Source: Imbricaverruca yamaguchii (taxonomy: Eukaryota > Arthropoda > Thecostraca > Neoverrucidae). From it: a stretch of 64,000 bases of DNA. Made by a program: the position numbers and the translations under genes. Shown here one piece after another: positions 10,491 to 21,705 of the stretch. The notes beneath the pieces were generated by a model. The model was not told where the DNA came from. It saw only the letters and a list, made by a program, of their open reading frames with translations, and searched no databases. The DNA lies in assembly GCA_034440575.1 (NCBI GenBank), contig JAOTOL010001614.1, forward strand, positions 2,602,001-2,666,000, given 5' to 3'. Position 1 is the first letter of the stretch; the number at the start of each line of letters is the position of its first letter.

Positions 10491-11605
10491 ATAAAAATTC
10501 TGCCGTTGAACTGGAATTCATGGATCGAGTGGTGGGGTCAGGGTTCACGCAACAAGCTCTACTTAGCAACAGGACCCTGGTTCCTAAAGCCACTCAGCGA
10601 CAACTCGGATTACATTTTTTTTCAATTATGTGATGCGATGAAGTATGCCTTGCCAACAATTGTTGCAAAGCGACACAGTCTAGGTTCCTAGTGAACGCAC
10701 ATGGCAGTGGAGCATGATTCGGTAACATAATGTACCAAGATTGACAATGTTGTGAAGAGGAGCATTACACCCGTAGCCAGTCCTAAAAGTATGGCTTCCA
10801 AGACGTTGTACTAGATACGATACAAATCACTGACTACGAAGAAGGATCAACAACAAAGAATACATGATAGACACCGCTCCTTAGGATCTGGCTACGCCAT
10901 AAACCATTTGACATTGGCATTTATGGATACCAAACGGCGCTTCGGATCACTAAAACAGACCGATAACCAGCTATGTGCAATTTTGCTAAGGTACATGCAA
11001 GTAGTGTTCCAAATGGTTTTACGAAAATTGTCCTCCCAAATATATATATGTATATGTATATATATATATGTCTATGTGTGCCTGTCTTTGTGTATGTATG
11101 TATTTAGGTATGGATATATAAAACTAGCCAATAGTTCTACATCTTTCGTAATATAAGACAGAGTGGCGAGGCAAGATCCAGAATCTTACAACTTTAATGT
11201 GAGGTCCATACACCGTCGAATGAAATATATGCTGCCAACGACACTCTGTCTCCACAAACGGAAAAATCGCACAGGGTGCGTAGCAGTGTGGGCAATATTG
11301 CGGACTGAATGCGCACACAACAGCGTTCCACGTGCAACGACGGGCCCAAATGCGTTCAACGTTGTGTGGCCTGTTGCACAGACTCGTAAAAATGAGTATT
11401 CAGCTGGCCCAACGCACACAGTCGTATGCCAGGTAGACAACCGTTTTTTAGAGGTTGCCTCATTTGACCTTAAATAACTCGAGGACAGTTGTTGACCTAG
11501 TCTTAACGTCTTCACACACTCAATCAAATTTATGCGAAAAAAGATGTTCCGAATTTTTGCATGCTGCCGCGCACCATTTATGCACTATCTGCAGCAAATC
11601 TTACA
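10491..11605. other. No recognised gene; short TA/TG tract
   Basis: Contains an imperfect TA/TG microsatellite at about 11040-11075. The opposed frames at 11163-11527 cover the same bases on both strands with no domain in either. Confidence 0.35.
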
Positions 11606-11636
11606 GGGGAAGACCCCCCGAGACGGCGCGGGTTAA
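11606..11636 (+). mobile_element. Solitary TTAA-A terminus
   Basis: GAAGACCCCCCGAGACGGCG followed by CGGGTTAA ends on TTAA at 11633-11636. Only the outer 30 bp are present. The GAAGACCCCCC block belongs to the left subterminal region and the end sequence to the right, so it may be a heavily deleted copy with the two ends joined. Confidence 0.6.
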
Positions 11637-12700
11637 TGACATGGATACTATCCGCGTGGCAAAGAATCCTAGAGCAGGACAGGGATTGGACACCCATACG
11701 AACAAGTTCGCAGGGAATGGACAGAGGAGTTCCAACCAGAAGACGCCAGGTCCTTCTGTAGGAAGGCTCCTCAACGTGCATGGCCGCCGAAGCATCGTCG
11801 CCCCAGAGACACCCACCCCAGCTGTCCCATTGGTCTCCTTCTCAGGGCACGTGAAGCTCCGCCCCTCATGTCATCAGGCCTCATCAGGTCATCGGACCTG
11901 CCTCCTGACCCATCCCGCCCCTCCCAGGTCGTCATCCCCCTTTTCACTGCGTTGTCGGGAACAGCTTAACGGCGGCCAGCTAATCTGTGCTTTATGCCCA
12001 TTCATATCACCCCACCCGAAAGGCATGCCCGGGAACTCCCTCCCCATCGAAAGGGGCAGACACCGGCCACAGATGTCCGGGTGGGTACACGGTTGCGCCA
12101 TCCTCTGGATCCTTCGGAGGGGAATCCTTCGTGATTATTATGATGACAGAGCGTACGTGGCCACGGGCCACCCCGTTCGCGATCGAGAAGGAGATTAATA
12201 GCTGGACTGACAGCGTAATCACCACCAGATTCGATCAGGGGCCCAACTGGTGCTGATGGGGGAGGTCTCCTCTGCTGGCGAGGGCGCGGGCACGCCTCAA
12301 CATGCACCAGCTCCTGGAAGTCCCAGTTGGGGCGTTGGTGGCCGACCGCCTGAACTGTTCGTGCGTAGCCGCCCATGTGCTGGGTCTGGCCCACCATCCG
12401 GATGAAGACCTGCCGCCCCACAGGGTGTGCGCGAGGTGATGTGTCCCGGCCGCCTCTCGTCCTCCCCGGCCCCGTCCTCAAACTAGGCTGCCGGATGCTA
12501 ACCCCGCCATCTTACATGATGCCCGGGTATCTGCGCGTACCAGACGCTGATGGCCATGTCGGCCCTCATCCAAGACGCTGGTTTTCGGCCGAGGCGCTGA
12601 TAACCGCATCGAAATTGTTGATTCCTCGCAACGAGTTTACTTTTTTAAGGTAGAAAATTGCACATTGTATCGCTTTCCATTCGCATTTATTCAATTCATA
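11637..12700. other. GC-rich stretch with possible decayed coding sequence
   Basis: Open frames overlap in both directions, including a 247-codon plus frame (11455-12198) and a 159-codon minus frame (12002-12481). The minus frame near 12300-12450 reads as ordinary protein (GRQVFIRMVGQTQHMGGYAR) and I find it more plausible, but I recognise no family and its start and splice sites are not visible. Confidence 0.3.
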
Positions 12701-12709
12701 CTTCTGCTC

Positions 12710-13825
12710 TTTGAAGCAAATTACACCGGGTGTGCATCAAAGGCAGAATGACCACTTTCACTGTCAAATTTCCGCAAACCATGCATTCACCGTTCGATTT
12801 TTCCATTTCATACATCTCGCCATGAATCATATTGATCCTTGGTGCTGCCTTCGTAGGCTGCATATTGCTCCCACTAACTTCGTCGCAGTGGTTTTCTCTC
12901 GGCTTTTCAAACATATTCAGTCCACCTACAGCTTCGTCGCCGGGATTAAATTATCCCCCACCAAAGCATTTTCACCTACCTTAGAAACGTTGAAGACCAA
13001 TGGTCATACTTTGCCAATACTACCCATATAAAACAACGCTGCGCTACGAAGTGCTGGAATCTCAATTCAAATTTGACGAATGTCAAGAGACTCATCTACA
13101 GCGCACCTACTTCTACACTCACGGCCGCCTCACAACCGACGTTACGGGAGTCGCCTGGCGTAGCGGGCCTGACACAACACGAAATCAACGGCACACCACT
13201 CGGTATACACAGCATAGCAGTAGCCATCCTTACCTCTCTCCGACACATCATCTAACTCCACATCACCATGCCCCCACCATCTGCACTGACTCACGCTCCT
13301 CCATGCACACATGACTCACCACACCCCGCACACCATCCGATACCTCTACCATGGTTCACCACACCCACCTACAACCGGCACTGCGCTGGGCCCCAGACTG
13401 CGTGGGCATCCCGGACATCGGGGGGGGCACTCTGTCTTCTCGTCAAGCTATCGACCTCCCACCCACCCTCGGTCGCCTAGTATACCCCAGAAATCTTCTG
13501 TCCCTGGCTTACACATTATTACACAAATACATCAAGGCATGCTGGAATCACAGCACCTCACACACACACATCGAACCATTCTCTGCAGGATGCCCTCGGC
13601 ACACAAACGCACACGTTTAATGGAGGTGGTTCTCGCCCGTCTACGACTGGGTCGCACAAACTTGACCCACACATATATTATTCAACCGATATGCCATCCT
13701 TCACTTTATAACGTAATTTTCCACGTCCATACTTCAATCGCACTAGTCTCACGTGCCCAGCATATGCTCCGCAAAGTCGATCTATTTTATATACTTTCCC
13801 ATGCTAGCGAAATGGGCTAGAGTAT
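12710..13825 (+). pseudogene. Decayed LINE ORF2 3' part with RNase H region
   Basis: Read across frameshifts, the plus strand gives the end of a non-LTR retrotransposon polyprotein. About 12790-12960 resembles the segment after the reverse transcriptase palm (FTVRF, then HIAPTNF and HIQSTYS). About 13105-13480 fits RNase H: a TDG-like start (FYTHGRLTTDVTGVAW) and later LRWAPDCVGIPDIGGG, matching the family motif WVPGHVGIPGNE. About 13500-13800 matches the conserved tail: KYIKACWNHSTSH, then EVVLARLRLGRTNLTHTYII, the usual RLRxGHTxLTHxYLL. The reverse transcriptase catalytic core is absent, so it is 5'-truncated, and at least three frames are needed, so it is dead. Elements of the Jockey/I group with RNase H are the best guess. 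Confidence 0.72.
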
Positions 13826-14051
13826 TGTTCGTTTGATCTGAAGTGAAGCTTGATACTTCTGAAAAGAATGGTGTGTCGGATGAAAACTTCAACCCACATT
13901 GACACAAAACGTCGACTTATTTTTTTGCGCCGTCTTGCATAGCATATTGCATATGCTTGGTGTAACAACTGCAATGCATTGCTGAACCCTGTCAGATTGT
14001 TCTTGTTTTGGCTTTTCTTGAGAGAGGGACTGATTACACAACGGATAACGG

Positions 14052-14052
<1 letters not shown>
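13826..14052. other. Spacer between LINE remnant and TA tract
   Basis: Short unassigned segment. It may hold the 3' untranslated end of the LINE remnant, with the TA tract as a former tail, but no poly(A) is seen. Confidence 0.3.

Positions 14053-14137
<85 letters not shown>
14053..14137. repeat. (TA)n microsatellite
   Basis: About 42 uninterrupted TA units. The opposed YIYIYI frames on both strands come from this tract. Confidence 0.97.
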
Positions 14138-14141
<4 letters not shown>

Positions 14142-14454
14142 ATTGAGGATGGATACATGGATGCGGATTTGCAACGAATTCAGATGTTATGATCTATTCG
14201 GATTAAGATCGGAAATAATGCGATGGTCTAAACGGCCCGGTGTCGCAAACAAATCGTCCACTGACTGCAAGATGTACGCGCTTTACCATCGTTTTGCTCG
14301 AGAAGTTGCGTATGTTCGTTCTCTCTGAGCGGAGTTTAATCACACGTCACGAGGCATATTCGCTTCACACGGGATAAAGTGCGTAGCTGCGACAAACTGT
14401 AAGGTTTCTTAGACTTGCACTTGAGTGAGGAACAAGGCTGTTAATACGTCAATA
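14138..14454. other. No recognised feature
   Basis: Unassigned sequence between two simple repeats. Confidence 0.3.
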
Positions 14455-14566
14455 CAAGACAATAGACAGGAGACAAGAGATAAGAGACGAACGAGAGACG
14501 AGAGACAAGAGACAAGAAACAAACTGCGAAAGGCGAAAGGCGAAAGGCAAGATGAGAGATCCGAGC

Positions 14567-14597
<31 letters not shown>

Positions 14598-14738
14598 AAG
14601 ATGCAATATGCGAGATGCGAGATGCAAGATACGAGATGCGAGAAGCGAGATGTGAGAAGCGAGAAGCGAGAGGCGAAAGGCGAAAGGCAAAAGGCGAAAG
14701 GCGAGAGTCGAAGGGCGAGAGGCGAGGAGTGGAGCGAC
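14455..14738. repeat. Heptamer-based purine-rich repeat
   Basis: Three successive 7-bp themes run together: GAGACAA units (about 14475-14520), GAGATGC units (about 14551-14650) and GCGAAAG/GGCGAGA units (about 14660-14735). The plus strand is strongly purine-biased. A 7-bp period leaves all frames open, which explains the overlapping repetitive frames on both strands. Confidence 0.9.
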
Positions 14739-15039
14739 CAGCTGTCCGAGCGAAAAACTGACGAGTCAGGTGGAGGCTACCCACCCGTGTCCGAACATCC
14801 CGCGCTGAGGGCTTCGACGACCCGAGCACCCCGTCACTGAGCCCGCGCGCGACTCAGCACCATCTGGCTTCCATTCCGGTGGAGTGGGCCTCACATCTTT
14901 CACGTCTTCCTCGGAGGCGAACAGGGCCGGCGCCTTTTGCAGCCGTCGCACAACATATCGATCGCGCTCGGCGCTCTTAATACGCCCGGCCGAGCTGAAG
15001 ATGACACTCCAATCCGTTCGGCCACCGGTAACGATCGTG
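14739..15039. other. GC-rich stretch, nothing recognised
   Basis: GC-rich sequence leading into the 29-bp repeat, with short frames only. Confidence 0.3.
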
Positions 15040-15172
15040 CGGTGACGCCGCGGGCCAGGTGTGACGTCAGGTGTCGGCGCGGGCCAGGTGTGACGTCAGG
15101 TGTCGGCGCAGGCCAGGTGTGACGTCAGGTGACGGCGCGGGCCAGGTGTGACGTCAGGTGTCGGCGCGGATT
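15040..15172. repeat. Minisatellite, 29-bp unit with a CRE-like core
   Basis: Four to five units of GCGGGCCAGGTGTGACGTCA followed by GGTGTCGGC. Each unit carries TGACGTCA, the palindromic cAMP-response-element sequence bound by CREB/ATF proteins. Any role in regulation is inference. Confidence 0.88.
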
Positions 15173-16779
15173 CAGCCGCCGCTCCACTGGTCAGCGGTCG
15201 GAGACGGGTCTGCGCAGCCTCCCTGACCTGGGCGGTGCTGGACAGAGGTTGATGCAGCCGCGTGCATTTGCAACAGGGTGTTGCGGCGGCCAATGCGAGA
15301 CTGGCTCTGCTGCATGGAAAGCTCGCATGTCAGCTCAAACCGCCGCCGTGCTAAGCGATGCATTCTGGAACCGGCCCACTTGGTGTCTCTGCGACAACGA
15401 CATCAATGGAGAGCATTAATTTGCGCATTGCGACTATTGAAATCTGAAAGCGGTAATATTTGCTCCGGAAACAAATGCGTAATGAGTGCAAGACCACCTT
15501 ACATTTAGTGTTTCCCTTGTCAGATCAGGTCCGAAAACCGGGTAACACAAAATGCATAGCAATTTATTGCGCATTATGCTGTCATTGTATTGCTGGTATA
15601 ATCATGTTCCCCACCAGTGAAGTTCTAGTTTATCTGTCACTTTCTGGTGAACCAACCACCGATCGAGACGTCTGACAGCCAGAGACAGCCGGCGTTGTAG
15701 TGGTTCAATTCCCCTGGTGAGCTGCGAAAGTTCTCCGCTTGGTAATTACATTGAAATCGATAACCACACATGCGATGACCTACCGGGAGCAGGTCATTCA
15801 ACTTGACGGCGGCATTAATGATCAAAAGTCAGAGTAACCTTGAACAACTTTCTGATGTTTTGAAACATTTTTCCAACATATGCTTCAGCTGTTTTGTATA
15901 CGTTTGTAGGGGGAAAGTGTACCTCAATGGGCGACATTAGACAGACACAATGCTAATAAAGGGATATAAAATATACGCAGAATATCGAGTAGAAGTTTCC
16001 GAAAGGGTAGAGAAATGTACTTCAACGGACAGGTAATTAGCTGCCATATCTGCCTTCAGGACGGATTTCTCTGGCCATGCACGTTTATTGCGGGTACCGT
16101 GGCAAAAGATCGTCAGTTGGACAGTAAAATGACGACGGGTGCTGCAAACAAACCGAAAGTACCGCGCCCGAACTTCGAAAAAGGATAGCAAAACGCATAT
16201 CAGCAGACAAGTATCGAATGTCGCAGTCCCCTGCAGCATGGGTATTGCAAACGGACATGTGTAGGCAGACTAGTCGGATGTATTCCATGCTGGTTTCAAG
16301 CCTAAGCCAGCCAGCCTTGCCTTCAGCTGGTGCTGGCTCGCTGAGCCGAGGAGCCGTTGTTGCCCAGTTGTTTTCGTCTTCTCTCGAAATATTTCGCCTG
16401 TTCAACAGCGAAGCTTTGTGTCCAAGACGCACCCAGACGACCTTCGGAAGTGGTGCTGCGCAACTTTGGCGACTCTACTTGGCTGGGGCCGAGACACGTC
16501 GATCCAGGTGTATTCCTCCAGTGCGCAGGCTTCGTCTCGTCCCGGAACTATTTATGCTCAAAGTTTCCGGTTACAGGCGTCTCCACAGCGTGCCGTGACC
16601 TTGAACTCAGGCACCCGGTAAATGTCCGTTGCTCCGTCTGACCTCGCTACTTTAAGCCAACCGGATTGGCTCCCGTCCTGTCACGTGACCGCGGCCGGAC
16701 GGTCGCCGAGGATGCAGTCAGCCGGCTGTTGGCGCCATCTACTCACGGGCGAGCTTGCAATTTCACGAGTAAACCAAGG
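15173..16779. other. Unassigned; short frames only
   Basis: Mixed sequence. The segment 16160-16700 carries overlapping plus (126 codons, 16218-16598) and minus (115 codons, 16085-16432) frames. Neither has a nameable domain, and no splice structure can be defended. Confidence 0.3.
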
Positions 16780-17350
16780 AAGATGGACTGAAGCTGGCGG
16801 GACCGTTGAAACTGGAGGGACGCCTTCATCTGTATGGCCCTATAGACCTTGATTATATAACTCGAGCGGGAGTTGCCTCTGGGAAGATAATGTATTTCAT
16901 GCACGGAGGCTCTTGGAGATAAAAGCCTAGGAATTTTCAAACCTAATGACCCTCTGAAATATTGGAATCCTGGACAGCTGGAGGAAAGACCATGGAAGAT
17001 TGAGAGCCGCTAAGGATTCGGAGAACTTGATGGGTCCCACAAATTATGGGACTTCCGAGAGTTACAGAGCCAGCTAAAAACAGGAGCGATCATTCGGAGC
17101 TGGAGTGGACCTCCTGAAGCTGGAGGAGCCGTTGAGAAATCTGGAGGGCCCCGTAAAGTCGGAGATGGTTTTTAAATATGGAGTAACGCATTGCAGCTGG
17201 AGGACTTCATACAGCTGGAGTGATTCTTATCGTCGGGTGGCCACTTTTCGCCCTAGCACTTCGCTGACACGTGCATGAGTTGAAAGGGTACTGGAAGAGT
17301 GCCGCTGGAGCTGGAGGGACCCTGGAAGTTACAGAGCTACTGGGAATTTG
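16780..17350 (+). repeat. Degenerate GCTGGAG-based repeat
   Basis: The motif GCTGGAG or CTGGAGG recurs irregularly at spacings of roughly 25-50 bp (GAAGCTGGAGGAGCCGTTGA, CTGGAGGGCCC, CAGCTGGAGGACTTC, GCTGGAGCTGGAGGGACCCT). The spacing is too variable for a young tandem array, so this is an old, eroded one. No long frame survives. Confidence 0.6.
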
Positions 17351-17669
17351 GAGAATTTGATGTCCATCTATGGATAGAAATAGGACCAGTTGGTTTCTTG
17401 TTAGTTCATAGAGTACCCATGCCTGTCATGTAAATTGTATTTATATAGTGTTGCGATGCAATACTTTACATGTGATATATGCTGTGCTTACGGTATTTTC
17501 TGTTTCGATAATCTGCTTATTCGATTCGTTGCACCTGTATGTTTTGCTTAAGATATTCATCCACTAGATACTTTGCGTTTATCGAATTTTCCGGACGCTA
17601 TCCCCATGATAGAATTGCAGGAAATTGTGAAAAAGGTAGATAAAAGCCACGTAAATACTACTCAACTAA
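17351..17669. other. AT-rich stretch, nothing recognised
   Basis: AT-rich sequence marking an abrupt compositional change before the GC-rich block that follows. Confidence 0.3.
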
Positions 17670-18245
17670 ATGCCTAGTGAGGCTGATCAAGTGCGCACCA
17701 GCCACCCTGCCGCCACGTGACATTCTCAAAGGTCGGTCCACAGCAGGTACACGCCCCTTGACCACGACCACGACCTGCAACGGGTGTGGGCCGGGTGCTG
17801 TTACTGGGGCGCGTCACCTGCGCGGGGCGATTCGCCTCCCTCGCGGCGCTCTTCAAACGACATTGGACGGCCGGCGGCGCCCCGTGGGGGCGCGGGGTCA
17901 CGCTCTCACGCCGACACGCGGCGTCCATTTACCGACGGTCGTCGGCGTCGGCACCCCGTGCGCGGCCCGGTGGACACAGCTGGCGCGCCGGTCGTCGACA
18001 CGGCCCGCCGCCGCCTTCCGGGTGCCAGCCGGCGTGAGATTTACGCCGGCGGAAATGTCGGCTCCGTGTCCACCCCCGCGGCCGAGCGGCCACCTGGCGC
18101 GTCGGCCCGTCGTCGGCAAGTCGGCTCCTGTGTGTGGTGGGCCGTTGGCCATAGACGCAGGAGCGCTTGGAGAAGTGGGATGAAGTCGACATGATTTGAG
18201 GGGACGAAAGAGGAGGAGGCGGGGGCGTGGCACCGAACATGCAAT
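17670..18245. other. CpG-rich block, possible promoter or first exon
   Basis: A sharp jump to very GC- and CpG-rich sequence with open frames in several phases on both strands (168 codons plus, 17677-18183; 118 codons minus, 17898-18254). Composition alone can explain them. A CpG-rich promoter with a first exon is possible but no domain, start context or splice site decides it. Confidence 0.35.
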
Positions 18246-18394
18246 TGTGCCCATTTACTGGGCCGTGTCATCCGCTCAGGGACTTGGGTTACCACATTTA
18301 ACACTTTTCAATTTCAGCACGGTCACCAGCGAGGGCGAGGCACGAACGAGGCTTCTCGCGCGAATATGGCACAACAGTTAATCTGAGCCAGCCA

Positions 18395-18682
18395 AGCACG
18401 GCACGGCACGGCACGGTGCACGGCACGGCACGGCACGGCACGGTGCACGGCACGGTACGGCACGGCACGGACACGGCACGGAACGGCACGGCACGGTACG
18501 GTGCACGGTACGGTGCACGGCACGCCACGGCACGGCACGGTGCGCGGCACGGCACGACACGACACGGCACGGCACGGTACGGCACGGCACGGCATGGTGC
18601 ACGGGACGGCACGGCACGGGACGGCACAGCACGGTGCACGGCACGGTGCACGGCACGGCACGGCACGGTACGGTACGACAGT
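18395..18682. repeat. (GGCAC)n pentamer microsatellite
   Basis: Almost continuous CGGCA/GGCAC pentamers interrupted by GGTGCAC units. The many HGTARHGT and PCRAVPCR frames are by-products. A run of C follows at about 18708-18721. Confidence 0.95.
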
Positions 18683-20902
18683 CCCTCCGGCTTGCTGCCA
18701 GGGAAGTGCCCCCCCCCCCCCAGCCGGCAAGTGTGTGCACCCGAACATCCCCACGTGGAGGCGGAACAGCCAATCGGTGATGCAAACGTCACGCCTTCGC
18801 ATCACATCACATCACACCACGCTGCTCTGCACAGCTCGCTGGGGGAACAACCTACGGGACACTCGCTGATGCGCAAACGACTCCTCAAGCGAGAGTTGTC
18901 TGGACTCAGCCGAGACAGTAGTGGTTTGAGGCAGTGGAGGACAACGGCCTCACACCGGCTGAGCCATGCCATAAGATGCCATAAGATGGTGGTAAAGAGC
19001 GGCATCGCATGTCGACACCAAACCATTTGTCACCTGCGTATATTCAGAAAATATATCGGAGAATGTCAGTCTCATGAGCCTACGTATCTCGGTTGCTTAG
19101 TCGTGCATTGCCATGAAATATTTGGTTAACCCTGGCTCGGATGGCGGGCAAATTTACCTCCAAAGATCAGGGTGGGGGAGTGGAGACCAAGCTCTCCCAA
19201 TTGACTTCCGATCTACGCTAGTTTTGGTGTCTTAAAATGAATTAAACAATTCATTAAAAAGCCCCAGTCTTGGAGATCACGAAGCGCGACTTATCGTGTC
19301 GTATTGGCCAATACTACGGTCGCCAGAGGTCATATTAGGTAAAATTGCTAAATTCGACTTTTCCCTGCTTTTCCCAAAGGGCATTTGTCTTCCTTTCGAA
19401 AAGTTTTTGTTGTTGTTGAAGAACTGACATGCATGAATGCAGTAATGTTGATCACAGCAAAATAAAGGTCGAGGTAGGGTATGTCACGTGCGGTCAGAAT
19501 CAGAATAAAGAACTAGCTTCATACACTAATCAATATAGCCTAACACTCGCACCGATGATGTTTTCTCAAAACTTCCACAAAGAACATTCCGAATTAGACG
19601 GCATCACATAAAATATAAATGAAACTTGACCTGACATCATGTCATTAACCGAAGACATATAGAGCATAAAAACAATGTACCTCACCTATGGACAGGGCAA
19701 TCCGAATGATGGGAATCATTAATACGAGTATGACGTATCAGAGCAAACAAGCTATGAAGAAATGTTCTTAGCCTATATGACATGTCACCTGGAAAATTAT
19801 GCACAGGCAATTGTCTCTTCATAGAAAGACTGCAGCGCAAAGGTAACAGATTTATCAATGAACTAAGTCACTAATAATATGGGGAACGATTTGTATTGTG
19901 ACATTATACATGTGGTCACTCAATTATAGACGATTATGGAGTGATATCATTTAAATGTTTAAAATCGCTAAAACGCTACATAAGCCAATCAGAATGAAGT
20001 TCTTCTATTTAGAATATCGCATCAATTTAAAACAAGTTTTCCAGTAAAAAGGTGGTTGATAAATGGAATAGGCTGCATGCTCATATTGTGTGGAGATCCT
20101 CACTGAACATGCTTCAAATATGGTGGGCAAGTCTGTCATAAGTTTGGAGAATCTTGTTTTTGAGTACTGATTTGTGGACTTAGGAGTGAGGAACTTGGTC
20201 GTGGACGGGTTGAGACTTATGCTAGTAGGTGAGCACTGTGTAGGCTCCTTTAAGCAGACATGGGTGAAGGAGTTTGAAAGGTGTTGATGGAGCATGGATG
20301 TGGTGGAGTGTGTTATGGATGTGGTGGAATGTGCTATACAATATCAAGTGAAAGGTGCTAGCGATGTTGGGGCGTTTGGCTCATTTGAAACTGGGATATG
20401 GATTGATTGGGCTGCATCGGTGTCATTCTTTTAACGTCTTATGTTATCTATCTTGTTTTAGGCTTAAATCACGTGGTCCGTGAGGCTCATACTAATTAAG
20501 GCCTAGTGACTATGATTAATCTGAATCAGGAGATCTGGTTGATTTTTCCTGCTTGTGGCTTCCGCTGCTAGTTTCATTGAAGTCCACTTCTAGCTCAATT
20601 GGCAACGTCTGGAAAACACTGCGATCAGAAAGGGACCGTCGGTGTAAATACAGCGTCGGTATTGTTGTTATTGAACTTTGCAGTGACCTCCCAATAATTT
20701 GCGACGAGGAGTCCTCTAAGGAAATTCCACCAGGTGAGACTTCTTGCTCATACGTGAAAACCCAGTATGGAATTATACACAATAGCAGACGTGGTCGCAA
20801 AGCGGTGATGAACAAGCTTCTCGTTCGGAAGAGAGACATGGGTGGGCCCCGCAAGAGCTTATTGCGTGTATCGCACTTGTTATCCATGAATCTGCGCGGC
20901 AA
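18683..20902. other. Unassigned; one possible orphan TTAA element end
   Basis: No supported gene. GGTTAACCCTGGCTCGGATG at about 19126 resembles the start of a TTAA-ended element, but no matching end was found. Frames on both strands at 20516-20918 (128 codons minus, 121 plus) are unidentified. A short duplicated GGATGTGGTGGAGTGTG occurs near 20290-20335. Confidence 0.35.
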
Positions 20903-21705
20903 GCAGTGGCGCAGCTAGGATTTTCCTAAGGGGAGGCGTTATGAAGCAGTGAAAGCTTCCAGCGCGCTTCGCGTACCGAAGAAAAAATTGCAGATTTACG
21001 TGACAACTTTCCCAACATGTATTGCTTAATCTAGCGTAACTTTGGAAGCAAAGGGGGCCCGGACCATAGAGTTAAGATAGTGAATTATCGTTAGGTGTGA
21101 AATATCGAGACTAGTGCAGCAGGGTGCCGAAATCGTCATGAACTTCTGAGACAATTACGCACATGTGACTGCTCCAGTTTTGCGTGTTTTGAAAGGTACC
21201 TCATTTGAGGATACCGATATCTACCATAACGATTCATATACCATTTATATAACCTGTTTTTGTATATCATAGCACATCCAGCACGATTTCGATACTACTT
21301 TGGAAAGGATGTCAATTCAGTGTTCAGAAAGTGGTATATTCCATCCAATTCCGCAAATTATTTATCACTGCTGGCCGCAACACCCCCCACCCCCAGCTCT
21401 TGGCTGCGCCTTTGGTGGTGAGTATCCAAGAACAACGTAAAATGTTAATAACACAACCTATTTTATATTTTACCTCCTGGCATTTCCAATAAAATGAATA
21501 TCATAGCTAATCTAATCCCAGTTCGTCAAAAGCCTCATCATTGCCTGAGTTCCGCCAGCTCGGGTCTCTCGTAGGATGGAAAGGGTCTTCGATAAACCCG
21601 TTCGAGCTGCGTCCTCCCTCGCAACTAACACAGTGTTTGGTCCTTTGTTTATGTCCGCACCGTCGCCGGCGAAGCCATCGCCACTACCTGCTGCATAACA
21701 TGTTT
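20903..21705 (-). repeat. Dispersed repeat, inverted partner of 1105-1615
   Basis: On the minus strand this runs from AACATGTTATGCAGCAGGTA near 21700 to the edge AGGAAAATCCTAGCTGCGCC near 20915, in the same order as 1105-1615. The GTGGCGCAGCTAGGATTTTC edge resembles the G-rich ends common to many animal DNA elements, but a matching inverted end was not found, so the class is open. At about 800 bp it is the longer copy. Confidence 0.72.

Noticed and set aside
17677..18254. 168-codon plus frame as a gene
   Set aside because: The region is so GC-rich that long frames are open on both strands; no start context, domain or splice signal supports one of them.
18298..19129. 160-237 codon frames rich in Arg, Ala, Val and Pro, or in His, Gly and Thr
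   Set aside because: Produced by the GGCAC pentamer tract, which lacks stops in every frame.
19126..19480. A fourth TTAA-type family starting TTAACCCTGGCTCGG
   Set aside because: No matching inverted end was found within 3 kb, so it could be chance; kept only as a note.
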